Assembly (NCBI GenBank): GCA_037693485.1
Contig: CM075346.1
Location: forward strand, 55,361,001-55,425,000
Reading direction: 5' to 3'
DNA from: Kitagawia praeruptora
Taxonomy: Eukaryota > Streptophyta > Magnoliopsida > Apiales > Apiaceae
DNA length: 64,000 nucleotides
Part shown: in pieces, positions 1 to 9,768 of the stretch
Layout of the letters: each line of letters opens with the position of its first letter
How positions within the stretch are numbered: position 1 is the first letter of the stretch
Made by a program: the position numbers and the translations under genes
The notes under the pieces: model-generated
What the model was told of the DNA's origin: nothing
Databases searched by the model: none
The model's input: the letters and a program-made list of their open reading frames with translations, nothing else

Positions 1-230
1 TTTTTTATTTCAAAAATTTTATTTTCAGTTTTATTTAAATTTTAATTTCAGTTTTATTTTATATATTTTAAATTTTAGTAATTTTATTTTTATTTCAGTT
101 ATATTTTTTTTTACACTTTAATTTTTAGTAATATTATTTTTATTTCAATTTTATTTTTTTTTATACATTTCAATTTTTAGTAATATTATTTTTATATTTA
201 TATACTTAAATTTTCTTAAATTTCGTATAT
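1..230. repeat. AT-rich degenerate tandem repeat
   Basis: Irregular repetition of a T-rich unit (variants of 'TTTTATTTTTATTTCAGTTTTA' and 'TTTTAGTAATATTATTTTTATA') with a period of roughly 60-80 bases at the start of the window. It belongs to the LTR-like element G and no coding potential is visible. Confidence 0.5.
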
Positions 231-1121
231 GTTATATATCGATTGAAGATTGGAAGGATATTAATTGGAGCACTCATCTCATTCAGTGGAAGCAATTTCG
301 GTTCAATTTTCTAACTCTCGTAATTTCTTATTTAATTTAGGAAATTTTCATCCATGATTTTATTTAATCCAATGAAGGTGCCTAGTCCAATTATGAACTG
401 AACACTTTCATGGGGTTCTAATGTAAGGAATTGTTAATGCTCATGTTAATTTGATAGATAATTTGTGTTTACAATTTCTATATAAGATTGCCTTGCATGG
501 TTGTTTTAATTGAATATAGGTGAATAGCTAACATCTATTGTGTCAAATCTCTAATGATTGCGAAAGTGGATTTAGAGATTTAGGGCTTGCCATGCTAGCA
601 TAGGTATGTCGGCTTCTCCGCATTTCGGATTATAGTTTCGAAAGAACGTTATTCCCCTATGTAGTTAATTGCGGAACTTGTGATTAAATCGATTGTATCA
701 CCTATTCACATAGACATATAGTGTATTGGATATAATTGATGCCCTTATAACTTCTATCTCTTTTGTGGATGTTTATTTGGAATGGTGTGAGTTAATTGAA
801 AGATGGCTCATATTAGTGTCGTGTTCCCGCTAGCATTCTTAACAATTGTAACACATTAATTCTTGATAGTTAATAGAGCTAAAACATTCATGAAATTAGG
901 ACCCCATGCCTCTATCATATTATTTTAACAAATTAGCCGTTACTTCATTAGTTAATTGTTATCTGCAAATAAACCATTTTAGTTCGTTCATGCTTCTATA
1001 ATTAACCAAACATTGTTGAATAGACATATTTACTAAAATAACCGAGTCTTCGTGGGAACGATCCTTATTTCCCTATATTGCTTTTGGACTGCGTATACTT
1101 GCGTAGAGAAAATAGCGAACA
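1..1121 (+). mobile_element. Element G: right end of an LTR, probably Ty3/gypsy Athila/Tat-like
   Basis: Non-coding, AT-rich DNA ending in the block 'GGGAACGATCC...CCCTATATTGC...GTATACTTGCG' at about 1055-1105, which resembles the last part of Athila/Tat-type plant LTRs. A CA dinucleotide at 1120-1121 is a plausible LTR end. Directly after it the minus-strand ORF3 of element D begins in mid-gene, so this sequence interrupts D. The other LTR end, the target duplication and any internal region lie outside the window. I saw no primer site at this border, which fits a solo LTR or a 3' LTR. The superfamily is a family-likeness guess. Confidence 0.45.
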
Positions 1122-3617
1122 GTGTCTTCAACCAATTTGACAGTATCCTTGTTGACTGTATCTTTTTCAGCATTAAACCATTCAACAACTAATCTCAAGA
1201 TACTCGCCTCCAAGGCTTCACAAATTTCTAACTCCCCTTTTTCCTTGACATCATCTTTCTTTTCAGTACTGGGAGTTTCTTGCTCTTCTTGGGTAGCATC
1301 CATCTGAGTTTGTGTAGCAACATTCTCAGATGCTTCTTTTCTAGAACTCCTGAATCTTCCAAGTTCACCACTTCCTCCAATTTCATCCTCATCATCATCC
1401 AAAGTATCATCATAGTTGCAGCTTCCTCCCATCTTGGCATTAGCATCAAAGATCAGCTTCTTTATGATTGAGCTAATTTCCTCAAATCTTTTTGCTAACA
1501 GCCTATGAATATCTTTGACAACTTTAACCTTTTCACTTGTGATACTGGATTTGAGAAGTTTCTTCAGCACTGTCATGATTATTTCAGTGCTTAGTCCTGA
1601 GACTTTATCCAATGGTAAGAAATCCAGCCTTCTAGCTCCTGTCTTTGTGATCCTTCTGAAACACACACCATAAGGATTTTGAATCACCTCAGGGAGTTTG
1701 TCTTCAACTATCCTTTTAATTTGTGCTATCAGACTATCATTGAAGGTTGTTGAATTTCTGACTACCAGGGTTCCAAGGACTTGGAGTACTCTAGCATGCA
1801 AACTTTGTAAAATTTGCATTGTGATGAATATGGTCAACCGGTTTCTCAAATAAACCTGAACATCCCATCTTCTTTCCAAGTTGATTCTCACAGAGATACT
1901 TATTACTTTGCTCTTCAGTGTTGATGCCAATTTTGTAAAAGCTCCCCCTGCTTCACTAATTGATTCATCCACCAACTTACTGAATTCTTCATCTTTGTTA
2001 TTCAAAGTACTTTCCATGTGATCAACCATCATCAATTCTGCATCCTCAAGGGCGTATTCACTTCCATCTGACCAAGTAGTTCCAGTAGATATGCCAGCAG
2101 ATATGTCCATATACTCAGGCATTTTGCCTTTGCCTTTACCCAGAGCATTTTGAATTTCTTTTTCTCTCCATTCCTTCTGCAACTTCTGGAATGGAGCTTC
2201 GATTTCCTCAGGATTTGGCTCATTGATTTTCAGTGGAGGCAATACTGTTCTTTTAGACTTTTGAGTCCCCTTTAATTGCTCCAACACTTCCTTGGATAAC
2301 AATACTGCCTCACCATTTATTTCTGCTTCAAACAATTCACCATCTCCTGTTACCTTCAGTTCTTCACCAAAGTTTCTTTCTTCTTTCTCTTGCTCCCCCT
2401 CACTTTCATCTCCATCTTTTTCTTCCAAAACTTGCTCCCCCTCACTTGTTGGCTCCCCCTCACTTGCAGCTTCACCTTATTTCTCCTTCTCTACCAGGTT
2501 TGCTTTATTCTGATCTACCACTTTCTTTCCCTCACCCTCATTCACCATTTTCTCTCCCTCATCCTCATTTTGATCTACCACTTTCTCCCCCTTAGTTGAG
2601 TTGGCAGCACTAAGGATGGCAGAGAACGAGTGAAGAGTTTGTTGAATATCAGCAAAACCAGTAGCTACCATAGTGGATAGAGCATCAAGTTTAGCTTCCA
2701 TGGATGCCCATCTGCCCTCAAGGGATTTCAACCTTGATTCAGCTTGTTTAGAAGGACCACCAATTCTCAGCCTTTTTTGATATAAAGAAAGAGACTAGGG
2801 CAAGGAGGCTGTGGTGTTTCTCACACACTCATTATTTTTCTGAGTGATCTCATCACTCCTCACAGAATGACTCTCAAGGCCTAGTGTCTTTGTGTGTGGG
2901 GTTCCCTCAAGTTCACTCTGGACATGCTCAAGTCCCTCACCTTTTGCCAGCTCGTTTGGCTGCCTTTCATTTTTATGCTCACCTCTCTTTTCTTTTATCT
3001 CTCTTTTTCTTTTCACTCCCTCACTCATCCTAGATGCATGGGTATGAGAAGTACTTGCATGAATTTTAGTTGAAGAAGTAGAAAGTTTAGATTTTACTTT
3101 CAAAGCAGAGATAGTAAGTTGATCATCATCTGAAGCATCTTCAACAAAGACAGTATCATGATCAAACTTTGTAGAGGCGACAACATCTTTACCCAAAATG
3201 TTACTGTCCACAGGTGGGTTGACAGCAACTTTTGTGGCATCTTTGACAGCAACTGAGGCTGTGACAGCAACTTCCGGAAGGTCAGTTGCCCTTTGGAGTT
3301 CGACCAAGATGTTGGCTGTTTCATTTTCTGGCAGAGTACCATCTTGATCTAGCTCAGTGTTTGAGTGAGTGGTGTCCATTTCACTTTGAGAAATGGGTTC
3401 TTGTGGACCACTTGATGGGGGCTCATCCATGACTTGAGATGGATGATCAAAGCCTGAAGGGATTGGACTGTCCCCTTATCTAGGTTGTTGAGAAGAAACA
3501 ATTGATGGATTAGAGAATAAAGAAGGTGACGGTTTAGAAGAGATTTTTGGCTGTTCCACAGGGTTAACTTGTGGAACATCAAGAGTAGAAGTGTCATGAT
3601 CCTCACTATGCCCTATC
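1122..3617 (-). pseudogene. Element D ORF3, C-terminal two thirds (Sirevirus extra ORF)
   Basis: One minus-strand frame runs the length of this piece with only three in-frame stops: TAA at 3476-3478, TAG at 2795-2797 and TAA at 2477-2479. The longest open part covers 2428 to the break at 1121. It is acidic and charged, rich in Ser/Lys/Glu, and has helical stretches; no enzyme motif is visible. It continues the frame of the 14139-15219 piece beyond element A, which inserted between 3617 and 14139. The end of the gene is cut off by element G at 1122. By position (downstream of RNase H) it is the extra ORF of Sirevirus-type copia elements, sometimes called env-like, whose function is unknown. 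Several 'CTCCCCCT' stretches (2394-2460, 1944, 2584) are polypurine-like on the sense strand. Confidence 0.75.
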
Positions 3618-4923
3618 TGATACTCCTATGGTTTTGATGATCACAATCAGCAAGCTATTTGCTTATAGTTTGATATAAAACATCATGTTATTGCTATATT
3701 GTACTAACATGGTTTTGCAGGGTATATTAGCCTACTGGTTGTTTAAACAGGATATACAAACAGCAAGCCATTTGGTGCTACAACAGAGATAGTCTGGCAA
3801 GCCATTTCCAACAGACAGACAGAAACAGCAAGCCATTTGTAAACTGCCAGAAATCCTGAAGATAAAGATCAAGATTGACTCTCATGGATTTATTTCAGGA
3901 AATATATTGTGAGGATTCTTTATTATATAATACGTACACAATATATTCTAGAGCTCAAATCTTTTTAAATATCTTTCTTTAAAACATTTTATAAAACTTA
4001 TGGGAGTTTCCTTATTGAAAAGATTTCTTTCTACAAAATCTCCTATACGCGTTTTATAGTTATACAAATCAGAAGGGTTATGCTTTCATCGATTTCTTTC
4101 TTCCAAACCTTCTGTCTAACGTTCACAAGAACGTTTGTAAAATCTCTAACCAATTGAACGTTGGAAATTGATTCTAATAGTTCGAATAATTGGTGATTGA
4201 TTTTCTGAACGTTGGTGTAAATAAGCTTTATAAATTTGTTCTTGTGTTCATTCGTTAAGGAGAACATTCAGAGAAAACTTTCAAACACACAAGATTACAA
4301 ACAACTCGATTTTTCATTGCTATATCTTTTGATTCTCTCGAGCTCTTAATATATTCATACGTGCTATATCTTAAAGAGTTCTTAGTTTGAGTTGTATTCA
4401 TTATTGATTGTATTGTTCGATTTATAAAGGTTTAGTTGTTGGACAAATTGGCTAGGGAACTAGGGTTTGGTGATCGTTGCTAGAGAAGTATACTTGGGAA
4501 GTATAGCTTAGAGAGCATGTTCAGAAACAGGAGTTCAGCACGCCATTTGTCAACAGCTAGGTGTTAAGGGAGATATATTATTGTATCTTGTAATTGGCTT
4601 ATTTCGTTGATCAATAATATATTCTCTTACCAAGTTGGTAAGGGACCAGGACGTAGACCATAGGGGTTAGGGGTCGAACCTGGCTAAAAGTCTCTGTGTT
4701 CTTTATCTTCTGTTCTTTACTTACTGCTTGCATTTAGCTTACTGTTTATGCACTTTACTGTACTTATTGTCTTTACATTCAGCATACTGTTTGCAATCAG
4801 CTTACCATTTGTCTCTGCATAAAACGAAATCAGTAAGCTATTTCTGGTAATTTTTAAAATCGGACTTAGTTGAATATAGTTAGCCATTTACACCTATTCA
4901 CCCCCTCTAGGTGTGCATTTTCA
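3618..4923 (+). repeat. Element A 5' LTR
   Basis: 1,306 bp, TG...CA ends, paired with 12831-14133. It holds many copies of a short motif close to CAGCAAGCYATTTG (for example 3648-3661, 3761-3775 and 3827-3840). Short ORFs inside it, such as one on the minus strand at 4043-4267, recur in the other LTR and are not taken as genes. Confidence 0.95.
3924..3931 (+). promoter_or_regulatory. Element A LTR TATA box
   Basis: TATATAAT about 305 bases into the LTR; the 3' LTR copy is at about 13136. It would place the RNA start near 3955-3960 and give an R-U5 of about 960 bases. This is judged by position and motif only. Confidence 0.45.
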
Positions 4924-4925
4924 TT

Positions 4926-4937
4926 TGGTATCAGAGC
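4926..4937 (+). other. Primer binding site, initiator Met tRNA
   Basis: TGGTATCAGAGC two bases after the 5' LTR is complementary to the 3' end of plant initiator methionine tRNA, the usual primer of Ty1/copia elements. Confidence 0.95.
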
Positions 4938-4981
4938 TTTGGTATACTAAAATTTCTGTTACAGGAAAGTATTCGATCATA

Positions 4982-7070
4982 ATGGCTGAAAACTATCCCG
5001 AAGGAAAATCTGATTTTAGGCCTCCACTTCTTCATGGCACACACAACTACCACTGGTGGAAAAGCAGCATAAAAACTCACTTATCCAGAGATCCATTAGT
5101 TCTGAGAGTTGTGCAAAAAGGACCATATGTCTTTCTTGATAAAGATGGCAAGCCAAAGGATGTTGATGATCTTACTCCGGACGAATTAATCAAACTTGGC
5201 TACAATGGAAAGGCTAGGAGTTCTCTTATGAATGGTTTGAACCAGGCTGAATATGATAAAGTATCTTCATTCAAATCAGCAAAAGAAATGTGGGATGCTT
5301 TGGAGACTTATCATGAAGGTTCGAAATCTCTAAAGAAGGTGAAGCTTAGCAAGCTAATGAATGATTTTGGGAATTTCAAGCTTAATGAAGGTGAAACTAT
5401 CAAGGATAGTCAAGCACGGTTTCAAGTTACTATAAACTCACTGAAGAGGCTTGGGAAATGTATACCACAAGACGAAATCAATATGAAGGTATTGAGTGCA
5501 GTACCATTTATCTACGAAGCCAAAGTTACTGCCTTGGAATCCTCACCACTTATTGATACTATGGATCACTTGGCCGTATTTGCTGAGCTAGAGCGAGCAA
5601 TTTGAACGCAAGATAAATGGAAATCAGGTGGGAAGTTCAAGTGTTAAAGCTTCAACATAAAAGATGAAGAATATGGCTCTCCATTCTAAAAACAGCAAGC
5701 CAATTGACTCTGATGGTGAATCTGATTCTGATGAGGAACTTGCACTTATTTCAAAGAAGATCAAGAGGCTGATAGAAAAGAAGAATATGATGAAAAGGGA
5801 AAGAGGTGGTTTCTGCAACAACAAGAAAGGCTCAAAAGACTCTAAGGAGGAAACTTGTTTCGAATGTGGCAAGCCAGGCCATTATAAAAGGAACTGCTAC
5901 AAACTGAAGTCAAAACAGCCTACTGTTTTCAAGGATAAGAAGAAATCAAAGGCTCTACTGACTTAGAGTGATGATGATTCAGATTCCAGTGATGACTCAA
6001 GTGAAGAAATGGTGAACTTAGCACTTGTTGGAATTGAAGATGAATTTACTCAAGGAAATTCTGAAGGAGTCTATGCCGAAACTGATTCTGAAGAAGATCA
6101 AAGTGAGGTAAATTCTTTTAATGATTATGTATCTTCAGATGATACTATGTTAGATACACTAACAATGTAGGAACATACAAATATAAGCACTGTGGAGTTC
6201 ATGGAACTAAAGGCCGAAAAAGATGAGTTTAAAAAGACAAATGCTCATTTAAAGAAAATCATTTCTGATCTCATGACCCAAAAGACTCCAGCTAGAAATG
6301 ATGATAAAATGGTTATGGATCTAAAGGCAAAAGTCTCTCAACTTGAGGGAGTAAATCGTATGGTTCTAAAAAGAAATGATGTACTAATGGAGGAACTCAA
6401 AGAGAGAATGAATGAAATCAAAGGGCTCAGATCTGATGTTAAAATGAAAGACAAAGCATTGGAATCATACAAGATGAAGGAATCTAGTCAAGCCGAATCC
6501 TCAAAAACTGCTGAAAAGAGAGTTCAGCAAGCTGAACTCATCAAACAGCAAGCTGAAGTGATCACCCTCCTAGAAACATAAGTTAAAGATCTCAAGAAGG
6601 GCATGGAAACTTTTGTTCAAGGTGAAGACACTTTAAAAACAATGATGAAGAAGGCAAATGTACCTTTGGTCAGAGAAGGTGTTGGTCTAAACTTCAACAA
6701 GAAAGATAAGGTGCTCAAATATGATGGATGGAATGGCATACCCTATGACTATGCTATGCCCCGGAAGACATGCAATAAATGTGGTGCAAAAGGCCATCTG
6801 GAAAAACATTGTGTGGTTCAAGTAAATCATAAAGTGAAAATAGCTTACCAGAATGGACCAGTCAGGCGACAAACAGCTTACCAGAATGGACCAGTCAGGC
6901 GATAAACAGCATACCAGAATGCAAATAGCAGAAGACAAATAGCTTACCAAAAGAATGATCAGTTCCCAAAAGTGGTCCAAATGTGGATCAAGAAATCTGA
7001 TTTAAATGCTTTATATATTCTTGCTACTAACCAACCTGGACCCAAACCTATATGGGTACCAAAACATTGA
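4982..7070 (+). pseudogene. gag: Element A gag, broken
   Basis: The ATG at 4982 opens a copia gag (UBN2-like) with 'LLHGTHNYHWWKSSIKTHL' near the N terminus and 'KEMWDALETYHEG' after it. A frameshift near 5600 leads to a frame with a CX2CX4HX4C knuckle (CFECGKPGHYKRNC, about 5853-5894), a coiled-coil-like Lys/Glu-rich stretch (6190-6580) and a second knuckle (CNKCGAKGHLEKHC, about 6770-6812). Stops fall at 5964, 6168, 6579 and 6903, and the frame ends at TGA 7068-7070 after 'IWVPKH', the usual Sirevirus gag end. An upstream in-frame ATG at 4913 lies in the LTR and overlaps the primer site, so it was rejected. Two knuckles and a long coiled coil are typical of Sirevirus gag. Confidence 0.9.
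6848..6912 (+). repeat. 33-bp tandem duplication in element A gag
   Basis: The unit containing 'CCAGAATGGACCAGTCAGGCGA' occurs twice in a row, with a diverged third start 'ACCAGAATGCAAAT' after it. It encodes a repeated Tyr-Gln-Asn-Gly-Pro-Val-Arg-Arg stretch after the second zinc knuckle. The second copy has CAA changed to TAA. Confidence 0.8.
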
Positions 7071-7071
7071 G

Positions 7072-7092
7072 TTATTTTTGTTTGTTTTGTAG
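7072..7092 (+). promoter_or_regulatory. Splice-acceptor-like tract at the gag/pol boundary of A
   Basis: A T-rich run ending TTTTGTAG lies between the gag stop (7068) and the first pol codon (ATG 7093). The TAG closes the pol frame, so pol cannot be read through directly from this point. Elements B and C have matching tracts at the same place. Use as an acceptor is a hypothesis. Confidence 0.35.
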
Positions 7093-9757
7093 ATGTGCCT
7101 TGCTGTTAAGGTCAAGTCAAAGCAATGGATCTTGGACAGTGGATTCACAAGACATATGTGTGGAGACAAATCTCAGTTTATGAATCTCAAAATGAAAAAG
7201 GGTGGAAGAGTGACAATTGGGAATAACAAAACTCTTCAAATCCTTGGTACCGGTTCTATTGGTAATAGTAATATTTCAATTGATAAAGTTCAATATGTCA
7301 AAGGTCTTACTCATAATTTGCTTAGTGTCACTCAATTATTTGATGATGGACATCATGTTGAATTGGGCATTGATAAAGCTATTATTACTATTGGCACTAA
7401 CAAAATCCCCCTAGTTGCTAGAAGGGAAGGAAATATATATGTATTAGACTTTGATATGCAGGAAACAGCGTGCTGTTTGGCTGCAATAGATAATGACCCA
7501 TATATTTGGCATAGAAGATTGGGACATGCACACATGGATTTGCTCAAAAAGTTGTCAAGCAAGAAACTAGTGAGAGGGCTGCCCAAGCTAAAGTATGTCA
7601 AAACAGAAGTCTGTTCAGCTTGCCAATTGGGAAAACAGCTTCGAAGTACTCACAAATCAAAGAAAATGGTATCTACTTCTAAACCCTTAGAGCTTCTGCA
7701 TTTGGACTTATTTGGTCCAGAAGCTTACAAGAGTATTGGAGGTAAACAATATGGTTTTGTGATTGTAGATGATTATTCTAGATTTACATGGGTGTTATTT
7801 CTTCGTACTAAAGATTGTGATTTTGATGAGTTTAAGAAACTAATCAAATTACTTGAGAACAAGTTGAATACAAAGCTTGTAGGTATAAGGAGTGATAGAG
7901 GAGGTGAATTTCTCCACAAAGACTTCATTGCTTATTGTGAAAAAAGAGGAATTTCACATGAATTTTCTGCACCAAGGACTCCACAACAAAATGGAGTGGT
8001 AGAAAGGAAGAACAGGTCACTACAAGAAACAGCAAGGACTTTATTGCAAGAAAGCAAGCTGCCTAGAAGTTTTTGGGCAGAAGCAGTGAATATAGCATGC
8101 TATGTGTTGAATAGAGTCATAATCAGGCCTATTTTGAACAAAACTCCGTATGAATTGTTGAGGAAAAAGAAGCCAAACATTAGTTACTTCAAAATCTTTG
8201 GCTCAAAGTGTTTTGTGCTCAAGATAATTGATAATGATGGTAAATTCGATGCTAAATCTTATGAAGATATTTTTCTTGGCTATTCTTTAACTAGTAGAGA
8301 ATATAGAGTTTATAACTTAAATAAACGTATAGTTGAAGAATCTATTGATGTTACTTTTCAAGAACCTAACAATGATCTGTCAAGAGACGAGGAAGAATTT
8401 GCAGGTAAAGATGATATCATACAACCTCATGTTACTGGAAATCAGCAAGCGAACAATACTGCTGAAACTGGAAGTCAGCAAGCCAACAACACTACTGAGA
8501 ATGGAAAACAACAAGCTGGAACATCAAGTTAGCAAGCTGAATTGGTCAAATTAACTTCACCTGAAGAAATTGCTCAACATTCTCTACCAAAAGCTACAAG
8601 GACAGTAAAGAATCATCCTCCAGAACTTGTTATTGGAAATATCTCAGATGGAATCACAACAAGGAGAGGAAAAGCAAATTTTTGTGCTTATGCTGCCTTT
8701 TTAGCTCAAGAAGAACCCAAAAATATCAAGGAAGCATTAGAAGATGAAAATTGGATCATGGCAATGCAAGAGGAACTCAACCAATTCGAGAGATGTGATG
8801 TTTGGGAACTTGTAAATCCACCAGAAGATGCTTCTATCATAGGAACCAAATGGGTGTTCAAGAACAAAGTGGATGAATTTGGAACCGTTACTCGAAATAA
8901 GACAAGGCTCGTGGCTCAAGGCTATAATCAACAAGAAGGAATTGATTTTGAAGAAACATATGCACCTGTAGCTCGTTTAGAATCAATCAGAATGCTTCTT
9001 GCCTATGCATGCTACAAGAAATTCAAGTTATATCAAATGGACGTAAAAAGCGCATTTCTAAATGGCGTGCTGGATGTGGAAGTCTATGTCAAACAGCCTC
9101 CTGGATTCGAACATGAGAAGTTTCATGACTATGTTTACAAGCTCAAGAAGGCATTATATGGTTTAAGGCAGGCCCCTAGAGCGTGGTATGAGAGGCATAG
9201 TAAGTTTCTTCTCAAAAATGGATTCATTCAAGGTAATATCGATCCCACATTATTTACAAAGCAAAATGGTAAAGATATTCTTGTTGTACAAATATATGTG
9301 GATGATATTGTATTCGGTGCTACTAATGAATCTATGTGTGAGTGGTTTTCTAAGTGCATGTACAATGAATTTGACATGAGCATGATGGGGGAACTCAATT
9401 ATTTCTTGGGTCTCCAAATCAAGCAAACCATTGATGGTATTTATGTGCATCAATCAAAGTATACAAAGAATCTGCTCAAATGATTTGGTTATGAAGATGT
9501 CAAAGCAAAAATAACTCCTATGACTCAAAACAGCAAGCTGTTTGCAGATGAGAATGGTAAGGATGTGGATGTCAAAAGGTATAGAGGTATGATTGGAAGT
9601 TTATTATATTTAACTGCCTCAAGACCTGATATCATGTATAGTGTATGTGTTTGTGCAAGGTTTCAATCCAACCCTAAAGAGTCTCACTTAAATGCGGTTA
9701 AAAGAATATTTAGATATTTAAGTGGTTCTATCAATCTTGGTTTGTTCTATCCTATCA
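7093..9757 (+). pseudogene. pol: Element A pol: protease, integrase, reverse transcriptase, start of RNase H
   Basis: Reads in one frame with stops at 8530 (TAG) and 9481 (TGA). The protease motif WILDSGFTRHMCG is at the start; the usual Cys after DSG is Phe here. The integrase zinc site (HRRLGHAHMD ... CSACQLGK) and core (LHLDLFGP, IRSDRGGEF, NGVVERKNRS) follow. Reverse transcriptase has QMDVKSAFLNG and the YVDD box (about 9293-9304). The frame reaches 'RPDIMYSVC...FRYLSGS' and is then cut by the LINE-like insertion at about 9769; the rest of RNase H resumes at 12008. The 8530 stop lies in a 'TAGCAAGCTG' copy of the element's repeated motif and looks like CAG to TAG. Confidence 0.93.
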
Positions 9758-9768
9758 CAAATACTTTT

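Noticed and set aside
1..1121. Left-edge sequence as D's own 3' LTR
   Set aside because: D ORF3 is cut in mid-frame with no stop or polypurine tract, and the sequence ends like a gypsy LTR. This is not fully excluded because the far end is outside the window.
4913..4981. Upstream ATG of A gag
   Set aside because: It lies inside the LTR and reads through the primer site; the ATG at 4982 is the standard position.
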